Assembly: GCA_015064285.1 (NCBI GenBank)
Contig: SVSN01000001.1
Coordinates: forward strand, 1 to 64,000
From: Oscillospiraceae bacterium
GTDB taxonomy: Bacteria; Bacillota; Clostridia; Oscillospirales; CAG-272
DNA: 64,000 bases
Direction of reading: 5' to 3'
The position numbers and the translations under genes are program-made. Shown in pieces: positions 38,801 to 48,092 of the stretch. The notes beneath the pieces were generated by a model. The model was not told the DNA's origin, searched no databases, and worked only from the letters and a program-made list of their open reading frames with translations. Every line of letters starts with the position of its first letter. Positions within the stretch are counted from its first letter, which is position 1.

Positions 38801-39427
38801 ATTCAGAGCGCGGGAACGGAAAGCGGCGATGGCGTCCTTGTCCACCATTTCAGCCAGATCTTCGTAATCCCATGCTTCGATCTTCTGGATTTCGTGAGAG
38901 GTACGGAAACCGTCGAAGAAGTTCAGAACCGGAACGCGGCCCTTGATGGTAGCCAGGTGAGCAACAGCACCCAGGTCCATAACTTCCTGCGGGTTGGATT
39001 CTGCCATCATGGCAAAACCGGTCTGACGGCAGGCGTAAACGTCGGAGTGGTCGCCGAAAATGTTCAGAGCATGAGATGCTACGCAGCGAGCGGATACATG
39101 GATCACGCAGGGCAGCAGTTCACCGGCGATCTTGTACATGTTGGGGATCATCAGGAGCAGACCCTGAGAAGCAGTGTAGGTGGTGGTCAGAGCACCGGCA
39201 GCCAGAGAACCGTGAACGGCACCGGCAGCACCTGCTTCAGACTGCATTTCGACAACCTTAACGGTGTCGCCCATGATGTTCTTCAGCCCGGTAGCGGACC
39301 AGGTATCGGTCACGTCAGCCATTACGGAAGAAGGGGTGATGGGGTAGATGGCAGCAACTTCGGTAAACGCATAAGAAGCATGCGCCGCCGCGGTGTTACC
39401 ATCCATGGAAAGTTTCTTTCTTGCCAT
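35849..39427 (-). CDS. nifJ: Pyruvate:ferredoxin (flavodoxin) oxidoreductase
   Basis: [116 protein letters not shown]. Confidence 0.97.
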   Translation of the reverse strand: [1192 protein letters not shown]

Positions 39428-39649
39428 GTTGGATATATCCTCCATATAAAATTATTGACATGATGATTATGTTCGGATACAGTACAGTATGGGCACTGTA
39501 CCCATTCATCGTATATTATATCGCAAATTCTGCGGAAAGTAAATATGTTTTTGCGGATTCATACGTAAAATTTTCTGGAAGAATCGGTGCAAATTTGGGG
39601 AAAATAGATCAGATCCTGTACAAAACAGGCAGTTTGCATGCATAAAACA

Positions 39650-39686
39650 GAAAAAGACCGTTTCTTTGGCGGAAAACGGTCTTTTG
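39650..39686. terminator. Intrinsic terminator hairpin
   Basis: AAAGACCGTTTtctttggcggAAAACGGTCTTTT. Confidence 0.75.
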
Positions 39687-39706
39687 ACAGGCATGTGCCG
39701 GGGGAA

Positions 39707-40279
39707 TCAGCCGATGCGGATCATGCGGTTCAGCTTTTTCAGAAGCAGGACAAGAGGCAGCACCAGCAGTCCCATAAAGAGATTCCCCACACCGTGCAGT
39801 GCATCATACGGAAGTCCGGTGAGGATCCACTTGCATGTGGTGGCAAAGTCATACCCGAACAGCAGCGCCTGCGCGGGTGCATACAGTACGCCGTAAGCAA
39901 AACCGAACAGGGAACAGATGACGGGATACACAATCGATGCAATTCTGGGGCTCATATTCCGGGGCAGCAGCATGGTGACACCCCAGAGCACCGTCCAGAT
40001 GTACAGATAGGGATACCACCAGATGTTGAATCCATAGAACAATCCCAACATAAACACATACACATACAGCGGAATCAGCGCACGAACCCGGTAAACCACC
40101 GTGTAAGCCATCAGCAGCATAGCAACCGGATGAATATTCGGCAGCGCTTCCATGGCAATTTTTGCCGCAAACACGATGGCTCCCAGCATGGCGAACAGCA
40201 CCAGTCTTGTCAGCTTTTTATGCTGATCCTGCAGATTCCCGATACCGGAGGAGGGATTATTCTGCTGCGTAGACTTCAT
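39707..40279 (-). CDS. ECF transporter S-component-like integral membrane protein (probable corrinoid uptake)
   Basis: Multi-TM hydrophobic protein (LTRLVLFAMLGAIVFAAKIAMEALPNIHPVAMLLMAYTVVYRVRALIPLYVYVFMLGLFYG...); cotranscribed behind a cobalamin riboswitch. Confidence 0.72.
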   Translation of the reverse strand: MKSTQQNNPSSGIGNLQDQHKKLTRLVLFAMLGAIVFAAKIAMEALPNIHPVAMLLMAYTVVYRVRALIPLYVYVFMLGLFYGFNIWWYPYLYIWTVLWGVTMLLPRNMSPRIASIVYPVICSLFGFAYGVLYAPAQALLFGYDFATTCKWILTGLPYDALHGVGNLFMGLLVLPLVLLLKKLNRMIRIG

Positions 40280-40664
40280 ATACCAGCTTGAAGGCGTCAC
40301 CTTCGGCGATGGGGGTATCGCTGACACCGGTCATGGCATATTCTTCGCCGATGTACAGGCTCCAGTAGGCACCGTCGGCATCAAAGTCGGCAGTAATGCC
40401 ATTCACAGCATTGATGTACAGGCCGTACTGACCTTCTTCGCCCTCAATGATGCCTTCTGCCAGCAGCGCGTCGCCCAGGTTGGCGGCATCAGAGGTGATC
40501 TCGTGTTCGGTGGCAGTACCGTCGGGGCCTACCACGGTCAGGGTAAAGGTAACTGCTTCTCCTGTTGTTTCGTCTCCGCCGCAGGAAACAAAGCACAGTG
40601 CCAACGCCGCCATCAGCACGAAGAGAATCAGTCCGGAAAAACGATTCAGAACAGTTCTTTTCAT
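40257..40664 (-). CDS. DUF4430-type (transcobalamin-like) lipoprotein
   Basis: Lipobox LCFVSCGG; VTFTLTVVGPDGTATEHEITSDAANLGDALLAEGIIEGEEGQYGLYINAVNGITADFDADGAYWSLYIGEEYAMTGVSDTPIAEGDAFKLVYEVY. Confidence 0.82.
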   Translation of the reverse strand: MKRTVLNRFSGLILFVLMAALALCFVSCGGDETTGEAVTFTLTVVGPDGTATEHEITSDAANLGDALLAEGIIEGEEGQYGLYINAVNGITADFDADGAYWSLYIGEEYAMTGVSDTPIAEGDAFKLVYEVYAAE

Positions 40665-40739
40665 TTTTTCAGTTCTCCTTGAAATGATATGATTTGGAAA
40701 AAGCAAGTACGTGACATTGTCGCAGGCGCTCGCTGCAGC

Positions 40740-40975
40740 CGTACTTCTCACCCGGCAGGTATCCCGGCTTATACCTGCATCCGCACCTTCCCGGTTTCCC
40801 AGTGGCGTACCCGATCTGCGGCTTGATCTTGGCGGATGCTGATTCTGTCAGGGACAGACGGTATTTACGGTGACGTGCTCGCACAGGATTTGCACCTGTT
40901 TCCGGTTTGAACCACAGGAAATACAGCAGAGCGGTGTTTCCCGAACGGTACCGGGCGGGATGGAATAACCATCGG
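40740..40975 (-). promoter_or_regulatory. Cobalamin riboswitch
   Basis: Minus strand: ACAGGTGCAAATCCTGTGCG, GCCACTGGGAAACCGGGAAGG, B12-box-like AAGCCGGGATACCTGCCGGG; TATAAT just upstream. Confidence 0.88.
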
Positions 40976-41134
40976 GGGTATTATACTCTTTTCTTTCCCG
41001 AAAAGCAAGGGATGCGCCGGATTTTTTCAAAAAAACAGATAATTTCCCGGCAAAAAAACACGATAAATTTCTAAATAAACTTAAAATAGTGAAAGCTTAC
41101 AGGAAATGATATTCTTTTTTGGTGTTTGTGTATA

Positions 41135-41163
41135 TTGCAAAAAAAAAGAAAAAAAGTTATAAT
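41135..41163 (+). promoter_or_regulatory. Promoter (TTGCAA-17-TATAAT) with A7-G-A7 spacer
   Basis: TTGCAA 41135-41140, spacer aaaaaaagaaaaaaagt, TATAAT 41158-41163. Confidence 0.5.
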
Positions 41164-41205
41164 AATTAGGGTATACTACACAAAAAATAACAGGAGATAT
41201 ATGTT

Positions 41206-42684
41206 ATGAAACAAAAGAGACTTGCCCTTCTGCTGGCAATGCTGATGCTGGCTTCTTCTGTGACAGCCTGCGGTGAAGCTTCCACAGCAGAAACTTCTGC
41301 CGACACAAGCGCCGTACAGACCGAAACCGAAAGAGAAACCACCGAACTGGAAGCCCGTCTGGCTCTGCCCGACAACCTGCCCGACAAGGATTTCGACGGT
41401 TACGACTTCCGTGTACTGACCAGAAACAGAGACGACTTTATCAAAGACATCGGTGTGGAACTGGAACTGACCGGTGAAGTGTTCAACGATGCACTGTACA
41501 ACCGGAACAAGACACTGGAAGAACGGTTCAATTTTATACTGTCTGCTGAATACGCCGAAAATAATGGTACCGCTACCCATGCTGCCGCACAGGCTGCTGT
41601 TCTGGCAGGGGATGATACCTATGATGTAGTGGAAAATCAGGTAACCCAGATGACCGGCACCTGTACTTCCGGTATTTACATGGACTGGTACACCCAGCTG
41701 CCCTATGTGGATCTGACACAGCCCTGGTATATCGGTAATGCAGCAGAAGCCCTGTCCGTAAATGGTCACGCATACGCCATGATCGGTGAATTCTGTATGG
41801 ACGTTCTGCGCTTTACCTACTGTATGTACTACAATCAGGACATCGCAACCGAATATGACTTTGAAAACATCTTTGACGTTGTAAAGGACGGCCGCTGGAC
41901 TTATGATTATCTGAAGAAGCTGGCAGACACTGTATATGTAGACATCAATGCGGATGGTATCAAGGACTTTGGAGACAGACTTGCCATTTCCGGCGACCCC
42001 TACAGTGCTGTTGTTACTTATCAGTACGCTTTCGATAACCCTGTAGCTTCTCTGGACGACAAGGGACTGCCGTATCTGTCCCAGAACCGTGAAAAGGCAC
42101 ACGACATTGTTGTGAAGCTGAACGCTCTGTACTGGGAATCCATCGGCGGTTTGACCGAAGGCTGGGGATCCGGATATGATACATGGACTGCCGGCAACCT
42201 GCTGTGCTATACCGGTCTGTTCCAGAATGCCGTTGGCTTTGCCGATCTGGAATTCAATTTCTCTGTAATTCCGTATCCCAAGTATGACGAAAATCAGGAT
42301 TCCTACTACACCATGGCAGACGGTGCTCACGGTACTATGATGGTTCCGATCACCATTTCTGATCCCGAAAGAACTTCCATCATCATCGAAGCTCTGAATG
42401 CCGAAACCTACAAGCAGGTCGTTCCCGCTTATTATGACACTGCTCTGAAGAACCGTTACTCCCGTGACGCAGAATCCGCAGAAATGCTGGACCTGCTGAT
42501 GGGCTGCCGTGTATTTGACTTCGGTTACATGTACGACACCGGTATTGCCTTCTCCATCCAGAGACTGGTATCCAAGAACTCCAGCAATACCGAATCCGAA
42601 TATGCTTCCCAGATCAAGAAGGCAGAAACCGAATATGTCAAGATCATTGAAGAATACACCAAGCTGGAAAGCGAACTGGGTTGA
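41206..42684 (+). CDS. Extracellular solute-binding-protein-like lipoprotein (no adjacent permease)
   Basis: Lipobox ASSVTACGE; PDKDFDGYDFRVLTRN, FNDALYNRNKTLEERFNF, GGLTEGWGSGYDTWTAGNLLCYTG. Confidence 0.75.
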   Translation: MKQKRLALLLAMLMLASSVTACGEASTAETSADTSAVQTETERETTELEARLALPDNLPDKDFDGYDFRVLTRNRDDFIKDIGVELELTGEVFNDALYNRNKTLEERFNFILSAEYAENNGTATHAAAQAAVLAGDDTYDVVENQVTQMTGTCTSGIYMDWYTQLPYVDLTQPWYIGNAAEALSVNGHAYAMIGEFCMDVLRFTYCMYYNQDIATEYDFENIFDVVKDGRWTYDYLKKLADTVYVDINADGIKDFGDRLAISGDPYSAVVTYQYAFDNPVASLDDKGLPYLSQNREKAHDIVVKLNALYWESIGGLTEGWGSGYDTWTAGNLLCYTGLFQNAVGFADLEFNFSVIPYPKYDENQDSYYTMADGAHGTMMVPITISDPERTSIIIEALNAETYKQVVPAYYDTALKNRYSRDAESAEMLDLLMGCRVFDFGYMYDTGIAFSIQRLVSKNSSNTESEYASQIKKAETEYVKIIEEYTKLESELG

Positions 42685-42702
42685 GTCCCATAAAACGGTT
42701 TC

Positions 42703-42747
42703 CTGTATCCCCGTAATTCCGGTACCCCCGGGACTGCGGGGATTTTT
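42703..42747 (+). terminator. Intrinsic terminator
   Basis: ATCCCCG ... CGGGGATTTTT. Confidence 0.7.
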
Positions 42748-42754
42748 GTGTCTC

Positions 42755-42783
42755 TTGACAAAAAGAAAAAAATCTGGTATAGT
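42755..42783 (+). promoter_or_regulatory. Promoter TTGACA-17-TATAGT for the phosphotransferase
   Basis: TTGACA 42755-42760, TATAGT 42778-42783. Confidence 0.65.
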
Positions 42784-42816
42784 AGAACCAGTTATCCTCC
42801 AAAGGAGCGGAAACGT

Positions 42817-43719
42817 ATGGAAAACGAAGCGGAGTGTGTCCGGCAGATTCTTAAAAAACATGGTCTTTCCGACGAAGGCCTGCAGAAAGCGGATGCCGGA
42901 TTCCGCAATACGGTATGGCTGACCGATACGGCGGCTGTAAAAATCTACGGGAAAGACTGCGGTGACGGTGCGGCAATCGAACGATGGATATACCGGGACG
43001 TCCGGCCGTCGTATGCACCGGAACTGCTTGGCGAAGGGGAAGAGTACATCATCCTCCGCCGGATCCGGGGAGAAAGCCTGTTTCACCTGTGGTATCAGAC
43101 GGATACTGGTACAAGACGGCAGTATATCCGGCAGGCGGGTGATATTGTCCGGCAGATGCAGAGCCTGATGTTTCCGGAGAAGGACCTTTTCCGCGTACCG
43201 GCTGACTGGAAAACAGAACTTTACAGTCGGATGGAGACCCTGCTTGCCAGACTTGCTGCCATTCCGGACAGTATCCCGGCAGAACTGGCGGAAAATATAC
43301 AGCGGTATATCACAGAAAACAGCTGTGTGCTGAACGATACGGTTCTGTATCCGGTATACAGTGACCTGCATTTTGACAATCTTCTGGTGGATGAAAGCGG
43401 CAGAATGTGGCTGATCGATTACGAAATGATGGAAGCCGCTCCCAGAGATTTCCTGCTGGATGTGTGGCACCGGATGCTGGTTCACCCTTTCACGTATGCC
43501 AGCGAAGAAGATCACGAACATACAAAATCGGAAGACTATACAGAGATCACAGCCTGGCTCAGAGAGGAAGTGCCGGAACTGTTCGCCCATCCGGATCTGC
43601 AGCGGCGGGTGAATATCTACTCTCTGCTGTATGAACTGGATCTCCTGACGGAATATCCCGGCGCGGCATGGCCCATCGGGAGAATCAGACACTGGCTGGC
43701 CGGGGATCGTCCTGTATGA
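42817..43719 (+). CDS. APH-family phosphotransferase
   Basis: DAGFRNTVWLTDTAAVKIYGKD, LYPVYSDLHFDNLLVDESGRMWLIDYEMMEAAPRDFLLDVWHRM (HxDxxxxN...DxE). Confidence 0.85.
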   Translation: MENEAECVRQILKKHGLSDEGLQKADAGFRNTVWLTDTAAVKIYGKDCGDGAAIERWIYRDVRPSYAPELLGEGEEYIILRRIRGESLFHLWYQTDTGTRRQYIRQAGDIVRQMQSLMFPEKDLFRVPADWKTELYSRMETLLARLAAIPDSIPAELAENIQRYITENSCVLNDTVLYPVYSDLHFDNLLVDESGRMWLIDYEMMEAAPRDFLLDVWHRMLVHPFTYASEEDHEHTKSEDYTEITAWLREEVPELFAHPDLQRRVNIYSLLYELDLLTEYPGAAWPIGRIRHWLAGDRPV

Positions 43720-43760
43720 GGGGAATGACAAACCAAAGGAAACAGCGAAAGGAACATAAT

Positions 43761-44312
43761 ATGCAGCATTATGGAACACTGCCGCTGGAGACGGAACGGC
43801 TGATCCTGCGGCAATTCCGGATCACCGATGCGGAAGCCATGTACCGGAACTGGGCATCCGATCCGGAGGTGACAAAGTATCTCATGTGGCCGCCTCACCG
43901 GGATCCGTCTGTCAGTACAGCCGTTCTGGCAGAATGGGTGAAAAACTATGAAAAACCGGAATACTATCAGTGGGCGATTACCGTAAAAGAAAACGGCAGT
44001 GAGCCTGTCGGTTCCATTGCCGTGGTCGAATATGAAGAGTCGGTGGCAAAAATGCACATCGGCTACTGTATCGGAAGAGCCTGGTGGCATCAGGGGATCA
44101 TGACCGAAGCCCTGCAGGCGGTGATGGACTATCTGTTTGACACAGTAGGCGCCAACCGCCTGGAAGCCCGTCACGATCCCAGAAATCCCCATTCCGGCGC
44201 TGTCATGCAGAAATGCGGCATGAAGTACGAAGGAACCATGCGTCAGTCCGACCGCAATAACCAGGGGATATGCGATGCAGCCTACTATGCCCTGCTGCGG
44301 GACGAACGATAA
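43761..44312 (+). CDS. GNAT family N-acetyltransferase
   Basis: LETERLILRQFRITDAEAMYRNWASDPEVTKYLMWPPH, IGYCIGRAWWHQGIMTEALQAVMDYLFDTVGANRLEARHDPRNPHSGAVMQKCGM. Confidence 0.95.
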   Translation: MQHYGTLPLETERLILRQFRITDAEAMYRNWASDPEVTKYLMWPPHRDPSVSTAVLAEWVKNYEKPEYYQWAITVKENGSEPVGSIAVVEYEESVAKMHIGYCIGRAWWHQGIMTEALQAVMDYLFDTVGANRLEARHDPRNPHSGAVMQKCGMKYEGTMRQSDRNNQGICDAAYYALLRDER

Positions 44313-44324
44313 ACAAGCAAAAAG

Positions 44325-44366
44325 AAATCCATACCAGAGGGAATTTCCTTCCGGTATGGATTTTTT
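44325..44366. terminator. Bidirectional terminator between the GNAT gene and purL
   Basis: AAATCCATACC ... GGTATGGATTTTTT. Confidence 0.85.
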
Positions 44367-44378
44367 ATGTCAGCAGGA

Positions 44379-47300
44379 TCAGCCGAAGTATGCTCTTGCG
44401 GATGCAAACAGCTTGGGATCGTAGTTGCCGGGAACGTTCTGATACAGACCGTCATTCCAGCGTTCCGTATGGCCCATCTTACCCAGCACACGACCGTCGG
44501 GAGAGGTAATCCCTTCGATGGCCAGCAGGGAACCGTTGGGGTTGAAGTCCATGTCCATGGTAGCGTTGCCGTCCAGATCCACATACTGGGTAGCCACCTG
44601 TCCGTTCTTCACCAGATCGGCAAGCACATTCTGCGGCGCGATGAAACGGCCTTCGCCATGGGAGATTGCTACATTGTACACATCGCCCACTTCCGTAGCA
44701 GCCAGCCAGGGAGACTTGTTGGATGCGATTCTGGTCCGGACAATTCTGGACTGGTGACGACCGATGGTGTTGAAGGTCAGCGTCGGGCAGTTTTCATCCG
44801 TGTCCACGATTTCGCCGAAGGGAACCAGACCCAGCTTTACGATAGCCTGGAAACCGTTGCAGATACCGCACATCAGGCCGCCGCGTACCTTCAGCATTTC
44901 ATTGGTACGTTCCTTGATAATGCCGTTGCGGAAGAAAGCGGTGATAAATTTGCCGGAGCCGTCCGGTTCGTCGCCGCCGGAGAAACCGCCGGGTACAAAG
45001 ATCACCTGGGTCTGGGGCAGCTTTTCACCGAAGTAAGCCACAGAATCAGCAACAGCCGTGCTGGTCAGGTTCCGGATCACCACGATTTCCGGGGCAAAAC
45101 CGGCTTTTTCCAGCGCTTTTGCGGTGTCATATTCACAGTTGGTACCGGGGAATGCAGGGATCAGCACACGGGGCTTGGCAAACTTTTCGCTGGAATATAC
45201 CCGGGATACAGCGGGAGCGCAGATGTTTTCAACCTTGGTTTCATCCGGCTTTCTGGTGTCGGTGGGATATACGCCTTCCAGCTTGCCTGCATAGATGTCG
45301 TACAGACCGCACATGCACAGTTTCTGTTCGCCGTAGGACAGTGCATATTCGTCGGTGGTCCAGCCCAGCAGAGAATCGGCGCAGCAGCCGCAGGCTTCTT
45401 CCATTTCCACGATAAAGGAACCGTAGCTGTAACCGAACAGATCGGCCAGAGATACGCCGGTATCCACAGCGAAGCCGACCCGGTTGCCGAAGCCCATCTT
45501 CATAACAGCTTCTGCAGCACCGCCGAAACCGGGGGTATAGATAGCCTTTGCCTTACCGGCTGCCACCAGACCGTGTACCTTTTCGTACAGTGCCAGCAGG
45601 GAAGCGGTTTCGGGCAGGCCGTTTTTGTCCACGGAAGGTCTGAACCAGTATACGGGATGACCGCCCTTCTTGAATTCGGGAGTGGTCACATTGGCCAGCT
45701 TGTCGGTGGTTACGGCGAAGGAAACCAGTGTGGGCGGAACATCCAGATCTTCAAAAGAGCCGGACATGGAGTCCTTACCGCCGATGGCAGCAACGCCCAG
45801 GTTCATCTGTGCTTTGTAAGCGCCCAGCAGAGCGGCCAGAGGCTTGCCCCAGCGCTTGCCGTCCTTCAGAGGCTTTTCAAAATATTCCTGGAAGGTCAGG
45901 TAAACATCTTCAAAGGAAGCACCGGCGCCGATCAGCTTGGAAACGGATTCCACAACCGCCAGATAAGCACTGTGATAGGGAGACTTTTCGGCAATGTACG
46001 GGTTGTAGCCCCATGCCATGAAGGAAACGGTATCGGTGTCGCCGTGTTCGGTGGAAACCTTGTGCACCATAGCCTGAGAGGGAGTGTCCTGATACTTGCC
46101 GCCGAAAGGCATCATAACGGTACCGGCACCGATGGTGGAGTCGAACCGTTCGGACAGACCTCTCTTGGAGCAGACATTCAGATCCCCTGCCAGTGCTTTC
46201 ATACCGCATTCGAAGCAGGCGGGAATTTCTTTCGTATACGCCGCAGGAGAGGCGGGTGCAATGTCGATATGCTTTTCAGCACCGTTGGAGTTCAGGAATT
46301 CACGGGAGATGTCCACGATGGTCTTGCCTCTCCAGTGCATGACCAGACGGGGTTCGGCCGTAACAGTAGCCACGATGGTGGATTCCAGGTTTTCCGCGTC
46401 AGCCAGTTCACAGAAACGCGCCGCGTCTTCCGGAGCCACAACCACAGCCATTCTTTCCTGGGATTCGGAGATGGCCAGTTCCGTGCCGTCCAGACCGTCG
46501 TACTTCTTCGGCACCTTGTCCAGTTCAATTACCAGACCGTCAGCCAGTTCGCCGATGGCAACGGAGACACCGCCGGCGCCGAAGTCGTTGCAGCGCTTGA
46601 TCAGACGGGCAGCTTCGCCGTTCCGGAACAGTCTCTGGAGCTTTCTTTCTTCGGGGGCGTTCCCCTTCTGTACTTCCGCGCCGCAGGATTCCAGGGAGTG
46701 CAGGTCGTGGGACTTGGAAGAACCGGTAGCACCGCCGCAGCCGTCACGTCCGGTACGGCCGCCCAGCAGGATAACCAGGTCACCGTCCACGGGGCATTCT
46801 CTGCGTACATGATCTTCAGGCGTAGCCGCGATTACAGCACCGATTTCCATTCTCTTTGCCATGTAACCGTCGTGGTACAGTTCGTCTACCTGACCGGTTG
46901 CCAGACCGATCTGGTTGCCGTAGGAGGAATACCCGGCGGCAGCGGTGGTCACCAGCTTCTTCTGGGGCAGCTTGCCTGCCAGAGTTTCGGAAACAGGTCT
47001 GGTGGGGTCAGCGGCACCGGTCACACGCATGGCGGCGTATACATAGGAACGGCCGGACAGGGGGTCACGGATGGCACCGCCGATACAGGTGGCAGCACCG
47101 CCGAAGGGTTCGATTTCGGTGGGATGGTTGTGAGTTTCGTTCTTGAACAGCAGCAGCCACTTTTCCGGCTTGCCGTCCACATTCACTTCCATCTTTACGG
47201 TGCAGGCGTTGATTTCTTCGGATTCGTCCAGCTTGTCCAGCTTACCGGCAGCCTTCAGCGCCTTGCCTGCGATGGTACCGATATCCATCAGATTCATGGG

Positions 47301-48092
47301 CTTCTTTTCTCTGCCCAGCAGGGTACGGGTCGCCTTGTATTCATCGAAAGTCTTCTGCAGCAGTTCGTCTTCAAAGGTCACACTGTCGATGGTGGTCAGG
47401 AATGTGGTGTGGCGGCAGTGGTCGGACCAGTAGGTGTCGGTCATGCGGATTTCGGTGATGGTGGGTTCGCGGTTTTCGGTTTTGAAATAATTCTGCAGGA
47501 ACCGCAGGTCGTCCACGTCCATTGCCAGACCGTACTGCTTCACAAAACCGGCCAGCCCTTCTTCATCCAGCGCCAGGAAACCGTCCATAACTTCCACGTC
47601 GGCAGGAACATCATATACGGCAGCCAGGGTTTCCTTTTCTTCCAGCCCGGCTTCTCTGGCTTCCACAGGGTTGATGACATATTTCTTGACAGCAGCCAGT
47701 TCTTCCGCAGTCAGCTTACCGGAAAGGATATACACCTTGGCAGTGCGTACTTCCGGACGGTTGCCCTGGGAGATGATCTGAATACACTGGGCGGCGGAGT
47801 CGGCTCTCTGGTCGTACTGACCGGGCAGATATTCCACTGCAAAAACCGTGTCATTTTCGCCGGCGGGCAGGGTGTCATAGGTTACATCCACCTGCGGTTC
47901 GGAGAATACGGTGGTTCCGGCGTATGCAAACAGCTCAGGGGTGATGTTTTCCACATCATACCGGTTGATCAGCCGGAGCGCTTCCACAGACTGGATACCC
48001 AGAAAAGCGTGGATATCGGAAAGCAGCGCATCGGCTTCCACGGCCAGACCTTCTCTTTTTTCTACATAAATGCGATATACCATTGGTTTCAT
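44379..48092 (-). CDS. purL: Phosphoribosylformylglycinamidine synthase (single-chain, glutaminase-fused)
   Basis: TYWSDHCRHTTF, FKNETHNHPTEIEPFGGAATCIGGAIRDPLSGR, C-terminal FVPGGFSGGDEPDGS, GGLMCGICNGFQAIVKLGLVP. Confidence 0.97.
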   Translation of the reverse strand: MKPMVYRIYVEKREGLAVEADALLSDIHAFLGIQSVEALRLINRYDVENITPELFAYAGTTVFSEPQVDVTYDTLPAGENDTVFAVEYLPGQYDQRADSAAQCIQIISQGNRPEVRTAKVYILSGKLTAEELAAVKKYVINPVEAREAGLEEKETLAAVYDVPADVEVMDGFLALDEEGLAGFVKQYGLAMDVDDLRFLQNYFKTENREPTITEIRMTDTYWSDHCRHTTFLTTIDSVTFEDELLQKTFDEYKATRTLLGREKKPMNLMDIGTIAGKALKAAGKLDKLDESEEINACTVKMEVNVDGKPEKWLLLFKNETHNHPTEIEPFGGAATCIGGAIRDPLSGRSYVYAAMRVTGAADPTRPVSETLAGKLPQKKLVTTAAAGYSSYGNQIGLATGQVDELYHDGYMAKRMEIGAVIAATPEDHVRRECPVDGDLVILLGGRTGRDGCGGATGSSKSHDLHSLESCGAEVQKGNAPEERKLQRLFRNGEAARLIKRCNDFGAGGVSVAIGELADGLVIELDKVPKKYDGLDGTELAISESQERMAVVVAPEDAARFCELADAENLESTIVATVTAEPRLVMHWRGKTIVDISREFLNSNGAEKHIDIAPASPAAYTKEIPACFECGMKALAGDLNVCSKRGLSERFDSTIGAGTVMMPFGGKYQDTPSQAMVHKVSTEHGDTDTVSFMAWGYNPYIAEKSPYHSAYLAVVESVSKLIGAGASFEDVYLTFQEYFEKPLKDGKRWGKPLAALLGAYKAQMNLGVAAIGGKDSMSGSFEDLDVPPTLVSFAVTTDKLANVTTPEFKKGGHPVYWFRPSVDKNGLPETASLLALYEKVHGLVAAGKAKAIYTPGFGGAAEAVMKMGFGNRVGFAVDTGVSLADLFGYSYGSFIVEMEEACGCCADSLLGWTTDEYALSYGEQKLCMCGLYDIYAGKLEGVYPTDTRKPDETKVENICAPAVSRVYSSEKFAKPRVLIPAFPGTNCEYDTAKALEKAGFAPEIVVIRNLTSTAVADSVAYFGEKLPQTQVIFVPGGFSGGDEPDGSGKFITAFFRNGIIKERTNEMLKVRGGLMCGICNGFQAIVKLGLVPFGEIVDTDENCPTLTFNTIGRHQSRIVRTRIASNKSPWLAATEVGDVYNVAISHGEGRFIAPQNVLADLVKNGQVATQYVDLDGNATMDMDFNPNGSLLAIEGITSPDGRVLGKMGHTERWNDGLYQNVPGNYDPKLFASARAYFG

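Noticed and set aside
35771-39463. 1230-aa plus-strand ORF
   Set aside because: Exact mirror of the PFOR gene; low-complexity Gly/Val/Phe-rich antisense artefact.
41176-43779. 867-aa minus-strand ORF
   Set aside because: Antisense to the solute-binding-like and phosphotransferase genes, crosses a terminator and promoter; no coherent domain.
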